64,000 nucleotides of DNA from Microcoleus sp. EPA2. Lineage in GTDB: Bacteria > Cyanobacteriota > Cyanobacteriia > Cyanobacteriales > Microcoleaceae. Location: contig JAHRFD010000025.1 of the NCBI GenBank assembly GCA_020882975.1, forward strand, positions 32,764 to 96,763, in the 5' to 3' direction. Under the pieces are notes generated by a model that saw only the letters and a program-made list of their open reading frames with translations, did no database searches and was not told the DNA's origin. Positions 8,341 to 18,830 of the stretch are shown here, in pieces. The translations under genes were made by a program, and so were the position numbers. How positions within the stretch are numbered: position 1 is the first letter of the stretch; the number at the start of each line of letters is the position of its first letter.

Positions 8341-8907
8341 TTAATCGTCAGATTCCATCTCAGCATATTTATCAGTCACAACTTGTCCATCTGGCATGAT
8401 AGTATTTCGCTTGTAGCTGTCGCTTAAATCGCAACCTTCAACGAGTGCTCCTCTCAAATTAGCCTCATACAGATTAGGTTCACACATAATTGCATTTCTC
8501 AGGTCTGCTCCTTCCAGATTGGCTCCTTTCAAGCTAGCTTCAACTAAACAAGCATTTTGCAGGTTGGCATTTCGGAGATTAGTATACGCCAAACTACTAC
8601 CGGTCCAGTTGGAATTACTTAGATTAGCTCTCTCCAAGGAAGCACTTCTTAGGTTGGCTTCTAAACTAGCATTAGACAAATCTGCTTCATCCAGCATAGC
8701 ATGACTTAAGTCAGCATCTTCTAAGTTAGCGGACTTAAAAATAGTACGTCTGAGATTGGCTTCTTTCAGAATGGCACCTTTCAAGTTAGCTTCAGTGAAG
8801 TCAGCCTCACTCAAGTTTACGCCTCTTAGTTCGGCATCTTCTAGGTTAACCCGACGAAAATCTCTTTCACCCGCTGCGTATCTTTTGAGCAGTTCTTCTG
8901 CGTTCAT
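8341..8907 (-). CDS. Pentapeptide-repeat protein C, downstream of the giant nuclease gene
   Basis: A 188-residue pentapeptide-repeat protein with the same style of cap (MNAEELLKRYAAGERDFRRVN) followed by uninterrupted A(D/N)L repeats. It is transcribed in the same direction as the giant nuclease gene and begins 109 bases after that gene's stop. This is the position in which an immunity or accessory gene would be expected, but no direct evidence of such a role exists. It is less similar to A and B than they are to each other. Cytosolic; no signal peptide. Confidence 0.88.
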   Translation of the reverse strand: MNAEELLKRYAAGERDFRRVNLEDAELRGVNLSEADFTEANLKGAILKEANLRRTIFKSANLEDADLSHAMLDEADLSNASLEANLRSASLERANLSNSNWTGSSLAYTNLRNANLQNACLVEASLKGANLEGADLRNAIMCEPNLYEANLRGALVEGCDLSDSYKRNTIMPDGQVVTDKYAEMESDD

Positions 8908-9016
8908 AACTTGCCTATTTTATCTATTTACACTTTCATATCATACTGAAGTTCTGTCCTCTGGAGTAAGTCCTGACTGATGAAGTGTAAGTACCTTATC
9001 AGTCAGGAGGAATCAT

Positions 9017-12000
9017 TTATAAAAGAGGGCTAGAACTATCTGTTTCGAGAATCTCTTGAATTTCTTCAGGCACATTTGACAAAAAGTCATATCCTGTAAG
9101 CTCTTCAAGATAATCAACATTAACTCGCCACTGTTGCCAGTTATTCCAGTTAGTTACACCATTGGGAAGAAATCCGTTAGGATATGATGGACTATCTGGC
9201 AATCTGTAGTTGGGAGCGGGAGTTTCTCTACTACGTCTGTTGGGTGTTATGACAGCAATGACCTGCGTATTAGCAGTGACATCAGCTATTCCTTGACCGG
9301 GTTCCAAGGGAACGATAATTTTCCAAGTGTAATTAGGAATCCCAATAGTTTTGGGATTAGGAGTCAAAGTCCCATTTGGATCGAGAACAACTCTACCCTC
9401 AGTATTTGTTGAAATCTTGTTGTGGATCTCTCTAAGGTCTGAATGACCAGGAGGTATTGCAGGACTGTAATCAAACCCGCCAGCAATGATGTAGAGTTCG
9501 CGATTATTTTTTTCAACGAGTTGTCGTCTGCTGTATCTTTCGAGAGCAGCCCACGCACTACCTTGCTCATTATTGCCTTCGTGCTGAGGCAGCATATTGG
9601 ACGTGAGGAATGTAGAGTAAACATCCTTAGTGGTGCGATCGCGGTCTGCGACTGGAGTCATATGTCCTCTTTCCATCCCACGCTGGTTCCGTCGATAATC
9701 AGGCCCCTCTGTACGCACCCAGCTACTAGGCAGAGCGCTATCTCCAAGCCAGGGATAGTCTACTCGCCCCGCTGGATAAGTTCCATTTGGAAAACCTGCG
9801 GGAGGATAACCTGGTGGGGCAGTAGTTGGTCCTGGTCTTGTTGTATTACCTAACCAACTCTTGTTAAGTTGCCAACTCACCCAATTGGGGCCTTTGGTAG
9901 CATCATTGTATGAAAGCGTGTACTGTGGCTTCTCGATTAGGTAGTTTTCACGGTGAGTATTTTCAGAAGAGCGGGCAAAGCTGGGATTCCCAAGTTTTGT
10001 AGAAATGCTCTGAAAGAAAACATCATCTAGATAAACAGTGCCGTCAGTTAATTCAAACTTGAGAGTGGCTACCTCGCCTCGCAATTCTTCTGGTATGTCT
10101 ACGTGGAATGTTTCAAATCCTCGGTCTCCATAACCAATCCTGTAAGTATCGGTGTCGGGATAGCCTAGGGGGTAAGCTATTTCAGGTGTAGAACCTGGAT
10201 TGACGCGACCATCTGCTGCTCTCAAATCGATCGTACCATCATCAACTGTTTCTAATAGTTGATATTCATCACTAGGTGTATTGCCTTTGATAGAAACTTT
10301 GACTTTTCCATTAGTGGTAAGTTCAGGTACGTGAAGATTGAACCGCAAAGTTCCCCACTCAGGCACAACAAAACGGTTGTGAGTAATACTTTTACCAGAT
10401 TCTAGCTTCAGAGCATAATTGGGTTGAGTGCGATCGACTCCAATTCGATCCAGTTCCGCATCCAAAGCCGGAGCATCCGTTGCAGATAGCTGATTCACAT
10501 CAACGAGATTGTTTGTAGTTACACTCGCTGACGTTTCACCATTATGAAAAGACCAACCAGGAATCGCATCAGAAAAAAGAGTCCGATTCAGTCCCTGCGG
10601 ATTGAAAACAGCATCGAAATTGCCGTTAAACAGAGTGGGAACCGCAAAATCTCCCCGCATCCTCGCATCATAAGTATTGTCAAAATCAACCGGGATACGC
10701 TCTACATTTGTTTGGGGACGCAACTCCGAACCGCCGCCCAAAACCGAATAAAACCACCCCGTACCAATTCCCTCCCAAGGAGCCGCATCAACACCATGCT
10801 CAAAACGCTCTTCCGGTGTATACCAAGGGCTAACGCGAGCGGAACTTGTCAAAACAGTACCGCCAAATGAAAAGTCCTTATCGAACAAAGGTTCGCGATA
10901 TCCATCACCGCGCCGACGGAAAATAGGATTAACATCTAAGTCTTCATCAAAGGGGAAGTTAGTTGGAAAGAGGTCTGATGTTCCTCCATACCAGCCCAAA
11001 ACACGTCCGTGTACAGCGCCCCTGCCAGCAATACCAACAGTAGGATCTGTTTCCTTCGTAAACCCAGCACGACTGCTATTGTAATCTGGGTTATTTTTAT
11101 TAGTTCCCAGAAAAACCGACAAATCCGGTTCTCCCAACAGCGGAGCAGTAGCATCGGGATTTTCTGACCTCCAACCTTCTCGCGGAAACTGAAGTCCGGG
11201 AGCTGTTTTTCCATCTTCAGTAGACGGAAGATTGGGAATATCCCGACCCGCAGGCGAAACCGTACCGCTTAATAAATTCGGTACTGTCTGATAGTAATTA
11301 TCCGCAAAAGTGACATTTTTCCACACCTGAACCTTCGGTTCGCGGAAATCCCCGAAATTATTTGTCACCACATTTAGCCCCGGTTGATCGAAATCGTGGG
11401 GGTCTAAAGTTGTCATCTGAAGGTCGCGAATATCAGAGTTTTCTTTTCCACCCGCTTCAGGAAAATGAGTCCCCAAACGCTGAATAATTTCGCTGTTAAC
11501 AACTGTTCCCCGACTGAAACCAATAAAATGCAGCGGTGAATTAAAAATTGCCCCTTGTTTTGCCGTGCTATTTTCATCAATGAACAGTTGGTCTAACTGC
11601 ACGATAGAAGTAAAGAAAGCATCTGCCACTGCTTCGCTAAAACCTGAATCAGGAGCGGCCGATTCATTATTGTTCGACCAGTCATTCAGCAGCACTAACG
11701 GTTGATTTTTGTCAAGGTATGGAGCTATATAACTCTTCAACTTGGTGAGATAGCCTGGGTCGTCTTTTGGACTCAAACCTGCTGGGAAGTCTCCGGCAAC
11801 AGCTCCATATTTGGTAACAGGAACCCAATAACCAGTAGCGAGGTCGTACCTCATCATCAAACCGTTGTCCTCAGCCCCTGCATTGGCAATACTATTGCCC
11901 AGTTGGTAAAACTCTGAAGGAATTCCAGGGTTATTAAAAAAGGGAGGACTAAAGGGAGGTTTGAAGCCATGAGTCAGCACAGTTACGCTGGGGAAGGTAT

Positions 12001-14221
12001 CGTCATCATTGGGAGCGGTTAATGTCGTCCAGAAATCGCCAAACTCTATGTTTCGGCTGCCATTTTTATTCCAAGCTTCAACTGCCCAATTGTACTCCTG
12101 ACCCGCTGTCAAAGTAAGGTTGTCAGGTAGCGTGAAACTGGTATTTGTACCTTCAATAAATGTTTTACCGCCATCCAAAGTCCACTTGCCAATGCCGTCA
12201 TCACCTCTTTGCCAAGTTGCTGTCAAAATTCGGTTGGGGTTGAAGTCGTTCTCTTGGCTGTGGTAAAAAGAAGTATTCCAAGGTTTTGTCAGTAAATCCA
12301 ACTGTTCTGGTTTGCTCAATCCTTGGTTGAAAAGAAATTCGTTACCATTCGGGTCTGGTAAATCGACAACTTTATCCCACGGCAGCAGTCCTTCACCTTC
12401 ATCGAATACGCTGAGGAACAGGTTAACTTCTTCTACATTTTGATTGGGCAATTCGTCAAATTCCCATTCAAAAGTAGGAGTCAAGTCTTCTGTATCCTCA
12501 CCTGGCCCAGTTAAATCCAACCAATCCAGCGGTGTCGCCACCAAACCCCGAGAGTTAGTCGCAGCAACGGGAGCTCGCTTGCTACCAGGTGGCACGCCGT
12601 AAGTATACTGGTTGTTCGCATCAATCAGAATCTGGAAGTCAGCCGCAACACTAACCGCTGGGTTAATATTATCAATGGGCACTGTGGAAAGGTCAGCAAC
12701 CGTAGCATTTCGTGCTGTAGTGCTGTCAAACAAAGGCAGCCCGACACCCCGACCTTTAGCATCAATTTGAAATTGAGCGGGGTTTGTCACTGTTTTGACG
12801 AATTCTTCAGTGTCAAAAACATACACCTTGCCATTAGCACCGCTCAAATTGGGATAGGAAGCATAGAGGTACTTGCTGTCACTAGAAAGCACTAAATCAG
12901 TAGTCAATCCGTCGGGAATTGGTCTAGTTGCTGCTACTAATTGCGGATTCGTCAGCGGGTCTTTGATAATGCCGATATTGCTCCCTGCCCGCGGGTCTCC
13001 ATCTATGCTGGGTATTTCCTGACCGAAAAATTTCGCGTCCGCATTCCGACCCACAACAAACGCATAACTCGCATCCGGTAAAACTGTTATCGAAACTCCC
13101 TCATTCACATCAAAGTAATCAAAAGTTGAACCTAGCCCTAAACTTGCATAACGAGTAGTAGCAGCAAAACTTACGGGGTCGTTATTGGTAATATCCAGTA
13201 CCCCAAATCCTTTGCTATCTTTACCGCTGTTTGTAAATGTCATTTTCAACGGATTGACAGTAGCAGCTAATCCTTCTAACCCTTCATCGCCCGTGACAGT
13301 TCCGATTAATTGATTCCACTTTCGGGGGTTCTGATTTGGGTCGCTGGGTCGGTCTTTGGGGTCAATATTCACAACGTAAATCAGGCTGTTTATCCCATTG
13401 GGCGCGGTAACAAACAGCTTTTTGCCGTCGCTGCTAATTGCCATCTGTCGCAAACCGCTAGGCGCCGCACCAACTGTAATAGTTTGGGTGACTTGGTGAT
13501 ATTTGGACGAGAACGGGTTGATATCGAGAACGTAGATGGAATTGCCGCCAGCTTTGCCGTCAGCAATGTAAGCGTATTGGTCGCGGGAATCTATTACTAT
13601 TGAACGTGGCGATGCACCGCTAGGCAAGTCGATCGGATTGATGCCCGCTATATCCGGTTTGGTGTCTATTTGCTGTCGAGTTATCGGATCGACCAAAGCC
13701 ACTCTACCGGAGGCTTCCAGCGGTACGTACACGCGAGAACCGTCGCTAGTTACAGTCAAATCTCTGGCTCTATCTAGCCGATCGTCCGTACCTACAGTAA
13801 TGTTACCAATTAGCAAGTCGCTGCTGCTCGTTGCCGCCACAACAGATTTGGGATTGGAAGCGTTGAGGACAGCGATTTTATCTGCCGTCCACTGCGCTGC
13901 AAACACCTTTTCTGTAGTGTTTTCAACCCGGTAGGAATTGCTGTTGTAGAGAACTTCTTTTGCTGGTTCTGCCGGATTTGAACTGACTTTTTCGTTTTGT
14001 TTGCGGCCCAGAACAATCCGGGAATCGCCCAAGGTTACGGTGTCGGGAACTCTGACGGCTACTTCAAATTGATTGTTTGCTAATTTGCGACTGAGGTTAG
14101 TTAATATTGTGCCTTCGTAGGTTTTGCCACCAAGATTAAATTTTACCACTAAATCGCTGAATTTGCTACCTTTAGTGTCGCCAAAGTTGTCGGCTAAAAA
14201 GTTGCTTCCGGTCAGGAACAA
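9017..14221 (-). CDS. Giant multidomain protein: TIG-like, beta-propeller, alpha/beta hydrolase, NucA-type nuclease
   Basis: At least 1734 residues in one open frame. In order: an IPT/TIG-like beta domain (1-75), YVTN-like propeller blades (about 110-480; SRVYVPLEASGRVALVDP, KKLFVTAPNG), a fibronectin-like segment (PTFEWEFDELP), an alpha/beta-hydrolase domain from about 745 (LTHGF; nucleophile elbow GFSRG near 900), a jelly-roll-like domain (1187-1395) and a DNA/RNA non-specific endonuclease domain (about 1435-1690). The nuclease carries ERGHM near 1512-1516 in place of the usual DRGH, plus SNMLPQHEGNNEQGSAWAALE, containing the metal-binding asparagine and glutamate region. No signal peptide is visible. 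The TTG at 14221 is only the first possible start in this frame; the real N-terminus is probably the fragment at 14421-14687, in another frame. It is probably extracytoplasmic (inference). Confidence 0.85.
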   Translation of the reverse strand: MFLTGSNFLADNFGDTKGSKFSDLVVKFNLGGKTYEGTILTNLSRKLANNQFEVAVRVPDTVTLGDSRIVLGRKQNEKVSSNPAEPAKEVLYNSNSYRVENTTEKVFAAQWTADKIAVLNASNPKSVVAATSSSDLLIGNITVGTDDRLDRARDLTVTSDGSRVYVPLEASGRVALVDPITRQQIDTKPDIAGINPIDLPSGASPRSIVIDSRDQYAYIADGKAGGNSIYVLDINPFSSKYHQVTQTITVGAAPSGLRQMAISSDGKKLFVTAPNGINSLIYVVNIDPKDRPSDPNQNPRKWNQLIGTVTGDEGLEGLAATVNPLKMTFTNSGKDSKGFGVLDITNNDPVSFAATTRYASLGLGSTFDYFDVNEGVSITVLPDASYAFVVGRNADAKFFGQEIPSIDGDPRAGSNIGIIKDPLTNPQLVAATRPIPDGLTTDLVLSSDSKYLYASYPNLSGANGKVYVFDTEEFVKTVTNPAQFQIDAKGRGVGLPLFDSTTARNATVADLSTVPIDNINPAVSVAADFQILIDANNQYTYGVPPGSKRAPVAATNSRGLVATPLDWLDLTGPGEDTEDLTPTFEWEFDELPNQNVEEVNLFLSVFDEGEGLLPWDKVVDLPDPNGNEFLFNQGLSKPEQLDLLTKPWNTSFYHSQENDFNPNRILTATWQRGDDGIGKWTLDGGKTFIEGTNTSFTLPDNLTLTAGQEYNWAVEAWNKNGSRNIEFGDFWTTLTAPNDDDTFPSVTVLTHGFKPPFSPPFFNNPGIPSEFYQLGNSIANAGAEDNGLMMRYDLATGYWVPVTKYGAVAGDFPAGLSPKDDPGYLTKLKSYIAPYLDKNQPLVLLNDWSNNNESAAPDSGFSEAVADAFFTSIVQLDQLFIDENSTAKQGAIFNSPLHFIGFSRGTVVNSEIIQRLGTHFPEAGGKENSDIRDLQMTTLDPHDFDQPGLNVVTNNFGDFREPKVQVWKNVTFADNYYQTVPNLLSGTVSPAGRDIPNLPSTEDGKTAPGLQFPREGWRSENPDATAPLLGEPDLSVFLGTNKNNPDYNSSRAGFTKETDPTVGIAGRGAVHGRVLGWYGGTSDLFPTNFPFDEDLDVNPIFRRRGDGYREPLFDKDFSFGGTVLTSSARVSPWYTPEERFEHGVDAAPWEGIGTGWFYSVLGGGSELRPQTNVERIPVDFDNTYDARMRGDFAVPTLFNGNFDAVFNPQGLNRTLFSDAIPGWSFHNGETSASVTTNNLVDVNQLSATDAPALDAELDRIGVDRTQPNYALKLESGKSITHNRFVVPEWGTLRFNLHVPELTTNGKVKVSIKGNTPSDEYQLLETVDDGTIDLRAADGRVNPGSTPEIAYPLGYPDTDTYRIGYGDRGFETFHVDIPEELRGEVATLKFELTDGTVYLDDVFFQSISTKLGNPSFARSSENTHRENYLIEKPQYTLSYNDATKGPNWVSWQLNKSWLGNTTRPGPTTAPPGYPPAGFPNGTYPAGRVDYPWLGDSALPSSWVRTEGPDYRRNQRGMERGHMTPVADRDRTTKDVYSTFLTSNMLPQHEGNNEQGSAWAALERYSRRQLVEKNNRELYIIAGGFDYSPAIPPGHSDLREIHNKISTNTEGRVVLDPNGTLTPNPKTIGIPNYTWKIIVPLEPGQGIADVTANTQVIAVITPNRRSRETPAPNYRLPDSPSYPNGFLPNGVTNWNNWQQWRVNVDYLEELTGYDFLSNVPEEIQEILETDSSSPLL

Positions 14222-14420
14222 AACTGGTAGACTGTTCTCAAAAGGTTGATTGTTTGCGTCTTTGAATTTGATTTCGGCACTTTCAATCTGTGGAGAATTT
14301 TTGGGATTAGCCGCAGAAATTGGAGCGAGTTGAGATGCGCTTCTTTCCCCAAAAATAGGCTCTTTACTGAAGTTGTCGATTTGTCTTTCGCTTGCAGGTT
14401 CGCCAGTGAGAGAATCGAGT

Positions 14421-14687
14421 TCAGGCGATTTTTTTACGGGGGTGGGTAAAACTAAAATCCTGAAATTCGGGGTTAAAATTGATGAATTTGGACGAGATTG
14501 GGGTATCTTCGGGGTTATTGTTAAAACTGTCTGGAAGTTCGGGGAGTGCTGGTTCTGGAGTAGGGCTGCTAAGGGCTTGAGGATTAAGTGAGTTTGCGGT
14601 ATTTAGGTCAAATTCTGGTATTAAGGTCGTTTCGCCAATAGGGAATGGCTCTTGACTGTTGAAGGGCGATTTATTGGAAAATTTCAT
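14421..14687 (-). pseudogene. N-terminal segment of the giant gene, separated by a frameshift in an A7 tract
   Basis: An ATG-started frame of 88 codons (MKFSNKSPFNSQEPFPIGE...) rich in Pro, Ser and Asn, ending in FTHPRKKIA and a stop. The stop follows a run of seven A on the coding strand (T run at 14429-14435). Removing one A joins it in frame to SPELDSLTGEPASERQ..., an open stretch of 69 codons that leads directly into the giant frame at 14221. The joined protein would be about 1889 residues. The interruption could be a real mutation, phase variation or slippage, or a sequencing error in the homopolymer. Confidence 0.7.
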
Positions 14688-14885
14688 AAGATGCGAACAA
14701 GCGATACAGTAACTTGTGATTTTTAGTATCTCACCATATTAAAATTGTTTCTGTCAAGCTGTTGAGGCAGAACAAGCTGAACTTGTTACATAACTTTACA
14801 TTGTGTTAGAGATGCCCGGTACGATCGCCCTTAATGCCACAAATAAAATTTATCTAATTTGGCGATCGAACTTCCAGCAGCATAA

Positions 14886-15470
14886 TTAAGAACGAGAAAC
14901 CCAAGAACGAACGTAAAAAGACACAGATGCAATTAAATAAAAACAATTCACCAAAATCAACAATATCTTACCAACATAAGAGTGAACAAAACCAAAAAGT
15001 CGGAAAGTTGACAGCAGCACTAACAACATTTCAACAAAAGAAACAATTGAGCCGTAGTGATTTCTATCCCAATAAGAAAACGGACTGATAAAACGGTAAT
15101 TGCTGAACGGAAAAAAGTGTCTGTGAGCGTCATCATTATGCACAGGCAAATCTCCTAGAGAGTGCAGAATCATGCTCAAAAACAGAATTTGGATGCTTTG
15201 CCAGCCAAAGTAATAAGCAATTAGCCAGCCGATCGCCGCGAGGGGGATAGAATGAAACAAAGCCACAATATTCTGGACAACAGGCTCATAATATGCTTTT
15301 GACCAGATTGTCGCGGACGGCAAGCGAGCAATGTATTTCGCCCAAAAGTAAAATAAAAATATCGGAATATCCGGCAAGATTCCGCCCGTAACGATGAGCA
15401 AATTCAACTCTGAATGCTGAGTTTTACCGAGAATTGCGAGATTGATAATTGCGTGACTTGGTGTTTTCAT
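14886..15470 (-). CDS. Polytopic membrane protein, possible YdjM/DUF457-like metal-dependent hydrolase
   Basis: A 194-residue protein with about four hydrophobic segments. Conserved-looking polar motifs are TPSHAIINLAIL near the N-terminus, GGILPDIPIF, and HSLGDLPVHNDDAHRHFFPFSNYRFISPFSYWDRNHYG, whose clustered His and Asp residues suit a metal site as in the membrane-bound YdjM-like family. The frame can open at a GTG nine codons earlier, but the ATG at 15470 places TPSHA at the N-terminus, as is common in this family. Substrate unknown. Upstream lies a cluster of three palindromes. Confidence 0.6.
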   Translation of the reverse strand: MKTPSHAIINLAILGKTQHSELNLLIVTGGILPDIPIFLFYFWAKYIARLPSATIWSKAYYEPVVQNIVALFHSIPLAAIGWLIAYYFGWQSIQILFLSMILHSLGDLPVHNDDAHRHFFPFSNYRFISPFSYWDRNHYGSIVSFVEMLLVLLSTFRLFGFVHSYVGKILLILVNCFYLIASVSFYVRSWVSRS

Positions 15471-15543
15471 TTTCAAGGGGGAAACAGCTAGCAGCACAGG
15501 GTTTTAGGCCCGTGCTGTTTCATTCTCTCGCTCACCACAGTCC

Positions 15544-15620
15544 GACAGGGGTTAAAACCCCTGTCTCATAGCTAAAGTCCTCTTAAGAGGACTAAATTTA
15601 TGAGTCCGCGAAGGCGGACT
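15544..15620. repeat. Three successive palindromes
   Basis: GACAGGGGTTAAAACCCCTGTC (22 bases, 15544-15565, given here only as its outer arms GACAGGGG/CCCCTGTC), AGTCCTCTTAAGAGGACT (15576-15593) and AGTCCGC-GAAG-GCGGACT (15603-15620) follow each other with ~10-base spacers. They look like a dispersed palindromic element and lie between two minus-strand genes. Confidence 0.75.
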
Positions 15621-15696
15621 TTGTTTTTGTAGAAGCGATTTCAATCGCCGATCGACTGCGGTAAAACAGTAAAAAAATTAAGGTAAAATACCTTAA

Positions 15697-16852
<1,156 letters not shown>

Positions 16853-16951
16853 GATTTGATTTTTTTTGTCGGAGATATCGCACAGGCTTTCGGGCCTGTG
16901 CCACGATGAAGGTGGATATCTGCGGTAGAATTTTAACGTTTTCAATAAGAA

Positions 16952-17407
16952 TTACTTTAAAACCCCGCGCAACTGACTGAGGACTTTTTTGTATTTGGCA
17001 ATGCGTTGAAAATCTGCCTCTGTCGGATTGGCGATGCGACGCAGATCGAGATTATGAGTAACATCTGCAATCTTGACTCGCAATGCGATGGGGTTGGCAA
17101 TAACACGTTCTAAGTACGCTGCATAAGCTTCTCCTTCTATTTTGGTAATTGCGCCGATCGCGTTTACTATAAATTCAGGAAAACCTTCGCTTCTGAGTTG
17201 ATCCAATGTCAGTTCGGAATCTTCCACCGCATCGTGTAACACCGCTACGATTTTCTCCTCTAGAGAATTGACATTTTTCATCACAAATAGCGGATGATCT
17301 ATATAGGAATTGCCTGCCTTATCAACCTGCCCTTCATGAGCTTTGAGGGCGATCGCGATCGCTCGTTGTAGTAACCATTCGTAGTCTGAATTCGTATTTG
17401 ACCACAT
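16952..17407 (-). CDS. HD-domain protein, probable small (p)ppGpp hydrolase-like phosphohydrolase
   Basis: A 151-residue single HD domain. Metal-site residues are His38 (IDHP), His58-Asp59 (LHDAVEDS) and Asp in KIADVTHN; these match the hydrolase half of RelA/SpoT and of small alarmone hydrolases (compare VLHDVVEDT and KLADRLHN). It lacks any synthetase, TGS or ACT domain. Alarmone hydrolysis is therefore the best guess, but other nucleotide substrates are possible. The open frame begins at a GTG 12 codons upstream; the ATG at 17407 is preferred because the family begins just before the first helix. It converges with fabG. Confidence 0.75.
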   Translation of the reverse strand: MWSNTNSDYEWLLQRAIAIALKAHEGQVDKAGNSYIDHPLFVMKNVNSLEEKIVAVLHDAVEDSELTLDQLRSEGFPEFIVNAIGAITKIEGEAYAAYLERVIANPIALRVKIADVTHNLDLRRIANPTEADFQRIAKYKKVLSQLRGVLK

Positions 17408-17710
17408 AGCCAAGATTTTTTTTATAACTGGTTTTAAATACACGAAAATAAACGCAGATGACTTGATGGTTCTCTGCGTTTATTGGTGTAGGTTCGGTCT
17501 GTGAACAAAGGACGATCGCCAGTCAATAAACTAATAGCTATTGCAACTCAGTTAATAGACACAATTAAACATAAAATTATCATCGCGAGACTCGCTATGG
17601 CCGAAGGAAGCAACCGTTTAGTTTGAGATTGCCTGACTTCATTCAGTTTTGAAAGTTTATGTATCTCTGGCTACTTAGAGCGATCGCCAATCCTGTGACT
17701 CAGCCTAGGA

Positions 17711-18010
17711 TTAGTAACGACGATTGAAGCCACCGCCGGAGCGACCGCCACCGCCAGGTCCACGATCTTCGCGGGGCTTGGCTTTGTTAACTTTCAGATC
17801 GCGGCCCATCCACTCAGCGCCATCAAGCGCTTCGATTGCGGCTGTTTCTTCTGCCTCACTTGCCATTTCCACAAAGGCGAAACCGCGCATTTTGCCAGTT
17901 TCACGGTCTGTCGGTAACTGAACTCTTTTAACGGTTCCGTACTCTGCAAATACGGTATTGAGGTCTTCTTGGGTAACTTGATAAGCAAGATTACCTACGT
18001 AAATCGACAT
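17711..18010 (-). CDS. RRM-type RNA-binding protein (cyanobacterial Rbp family)
   Basis: A 99-residue protein with a single RNA-recognition motif: RNP2 IYVGNL at 3-8 and RNP1 RGFAFVEM at 42-49, followed by a basic, glycine-rich tail (PGGGGRSGGGFNRRY). Cyanobacterial Rbp proteins of this form are often cold-induced and bind transcripts; glycine-tailed members resemble RbpA. The upstream region (18011-18180) is AT-rich and could hold a long leader as reported for cold-regulated rbp genes, but no element can be identified by eye. Confidence 0.92.
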   Translation of the reverse strand: MSIYVGNLAYQVTQEDLNTVFAEYGTVKRVQLPTDRETGKMRGFAFVEMASEAEETAAIEALDGAEWMGRDLKVNKAKPREDRGPGGGGRSGGGFNRRY

Positions 18011-18830
18011 GAAATATCTCCTAAATCAGATGTGGATGGAAGTTGAGATTTTCGATAGAGCCAGCCAAAGTCAAACGTGAAAGACTCATCAACAAGTGCT
18101 TTCTAGTTTACCATACCCAATCAGGTTGTGTGGAAGTTATTGCCAATTTTACCAAAATATTTTCCTAATTTTATAGATTAGCGCCGTAGCACACCCATCA
18201 ATCTCTTGACCAAACCAGGCAAAATAGAACGGGATTTAGCAGATTTCAGCAGTCGAAGACCGGCCCCTACCGCTAGAGATAGGGGTGTGGGGCAGGGCGG
18301 TTTCATTCTCTGTAGGGGCCGTACCAAGAGTGCCGGCCCGGTCAGCCCCAAACGCGCATTGGATCGTTGGTGGCAGGGGTAGGCACTCTTGGCGCTACCC
18401 CTACAAAACCCTTTTTTTGGTGAGAATGAAACAGCCCTGGGGGTGTGGGGAATGCTCTCTCGGATGTTTGGGACAAAATGTAGCTAATGATACTAAATTT
18501 TTGCAGTCAGAAAGCTGAAACCCTTGATGTTGTTAGATTATAAGCATGAGCGATCGCCACAACGACGCGAGAACCCCCCCATCCAGCAATCCTCTGAGAC
18601 CCATTTTTATCCATCCCTCCCAAAAAACTACATTATTCTTAATAGTTTAATTCTGCCTGAAAGCCTCATAAATTCGTTCTCTAATCCGATTACTGCGTGG
18701 TGGATTTTGAGATTTTTGCAAGCTCTGGCAGTGTAAACCTTACTTAGTAAGATCTTTAACTTTTTGTGTCTCTAAAAACCTGTTGATTTTCTTGAGATAG
18801 AATAGCACCATCTTTAAAAACAGTATAAAC
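18011..18830. other. 820-bp intergenic region with one MITE-like element
   Basis: No convincing gene. A minus-strand frame ending near 18181 (…SILPGLVKRLMGVLRR) looks protein-like but has no start or upstream domain and runs into the repeat at 18288. Two short plus-strand frames (18285-18518, 18524-18736) lack ribosome-binding sites and family resemblance. Confidence 0.6.
18288..18445. repeat. Imperfect inverted-repeat element ending in TTTCATTCTC
   Basis: The left end GGGCGGTTTCATTCTC is mirrored by GAGAATGAAACAGCCC at the right end, and inner arms GTAGGGGC.../...GCTACCCCTAC and AAGAGTGCC/GGCACTCTT also pair. The right-end motif GAGAATGAAACAGCCCTGGG recurs at 41068-41088 and a shorter part at 15514-15526. 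Confidence 0.7.

Noticed and set aside
18181-18290. Protein-like minus-strand C-terminus (SILPGLVKRLMGVLRR)
   Set aside because: No start codon or recognisable domain before it runs into a repeat; could be a gene remnant but cannot be supported.
18285-18736. Two plus-strand frames of 77 and 70 codons
   Set aside because: The first lies in an inverted-repeat element; the second lacks a ribosome-binding site and family resemblance.
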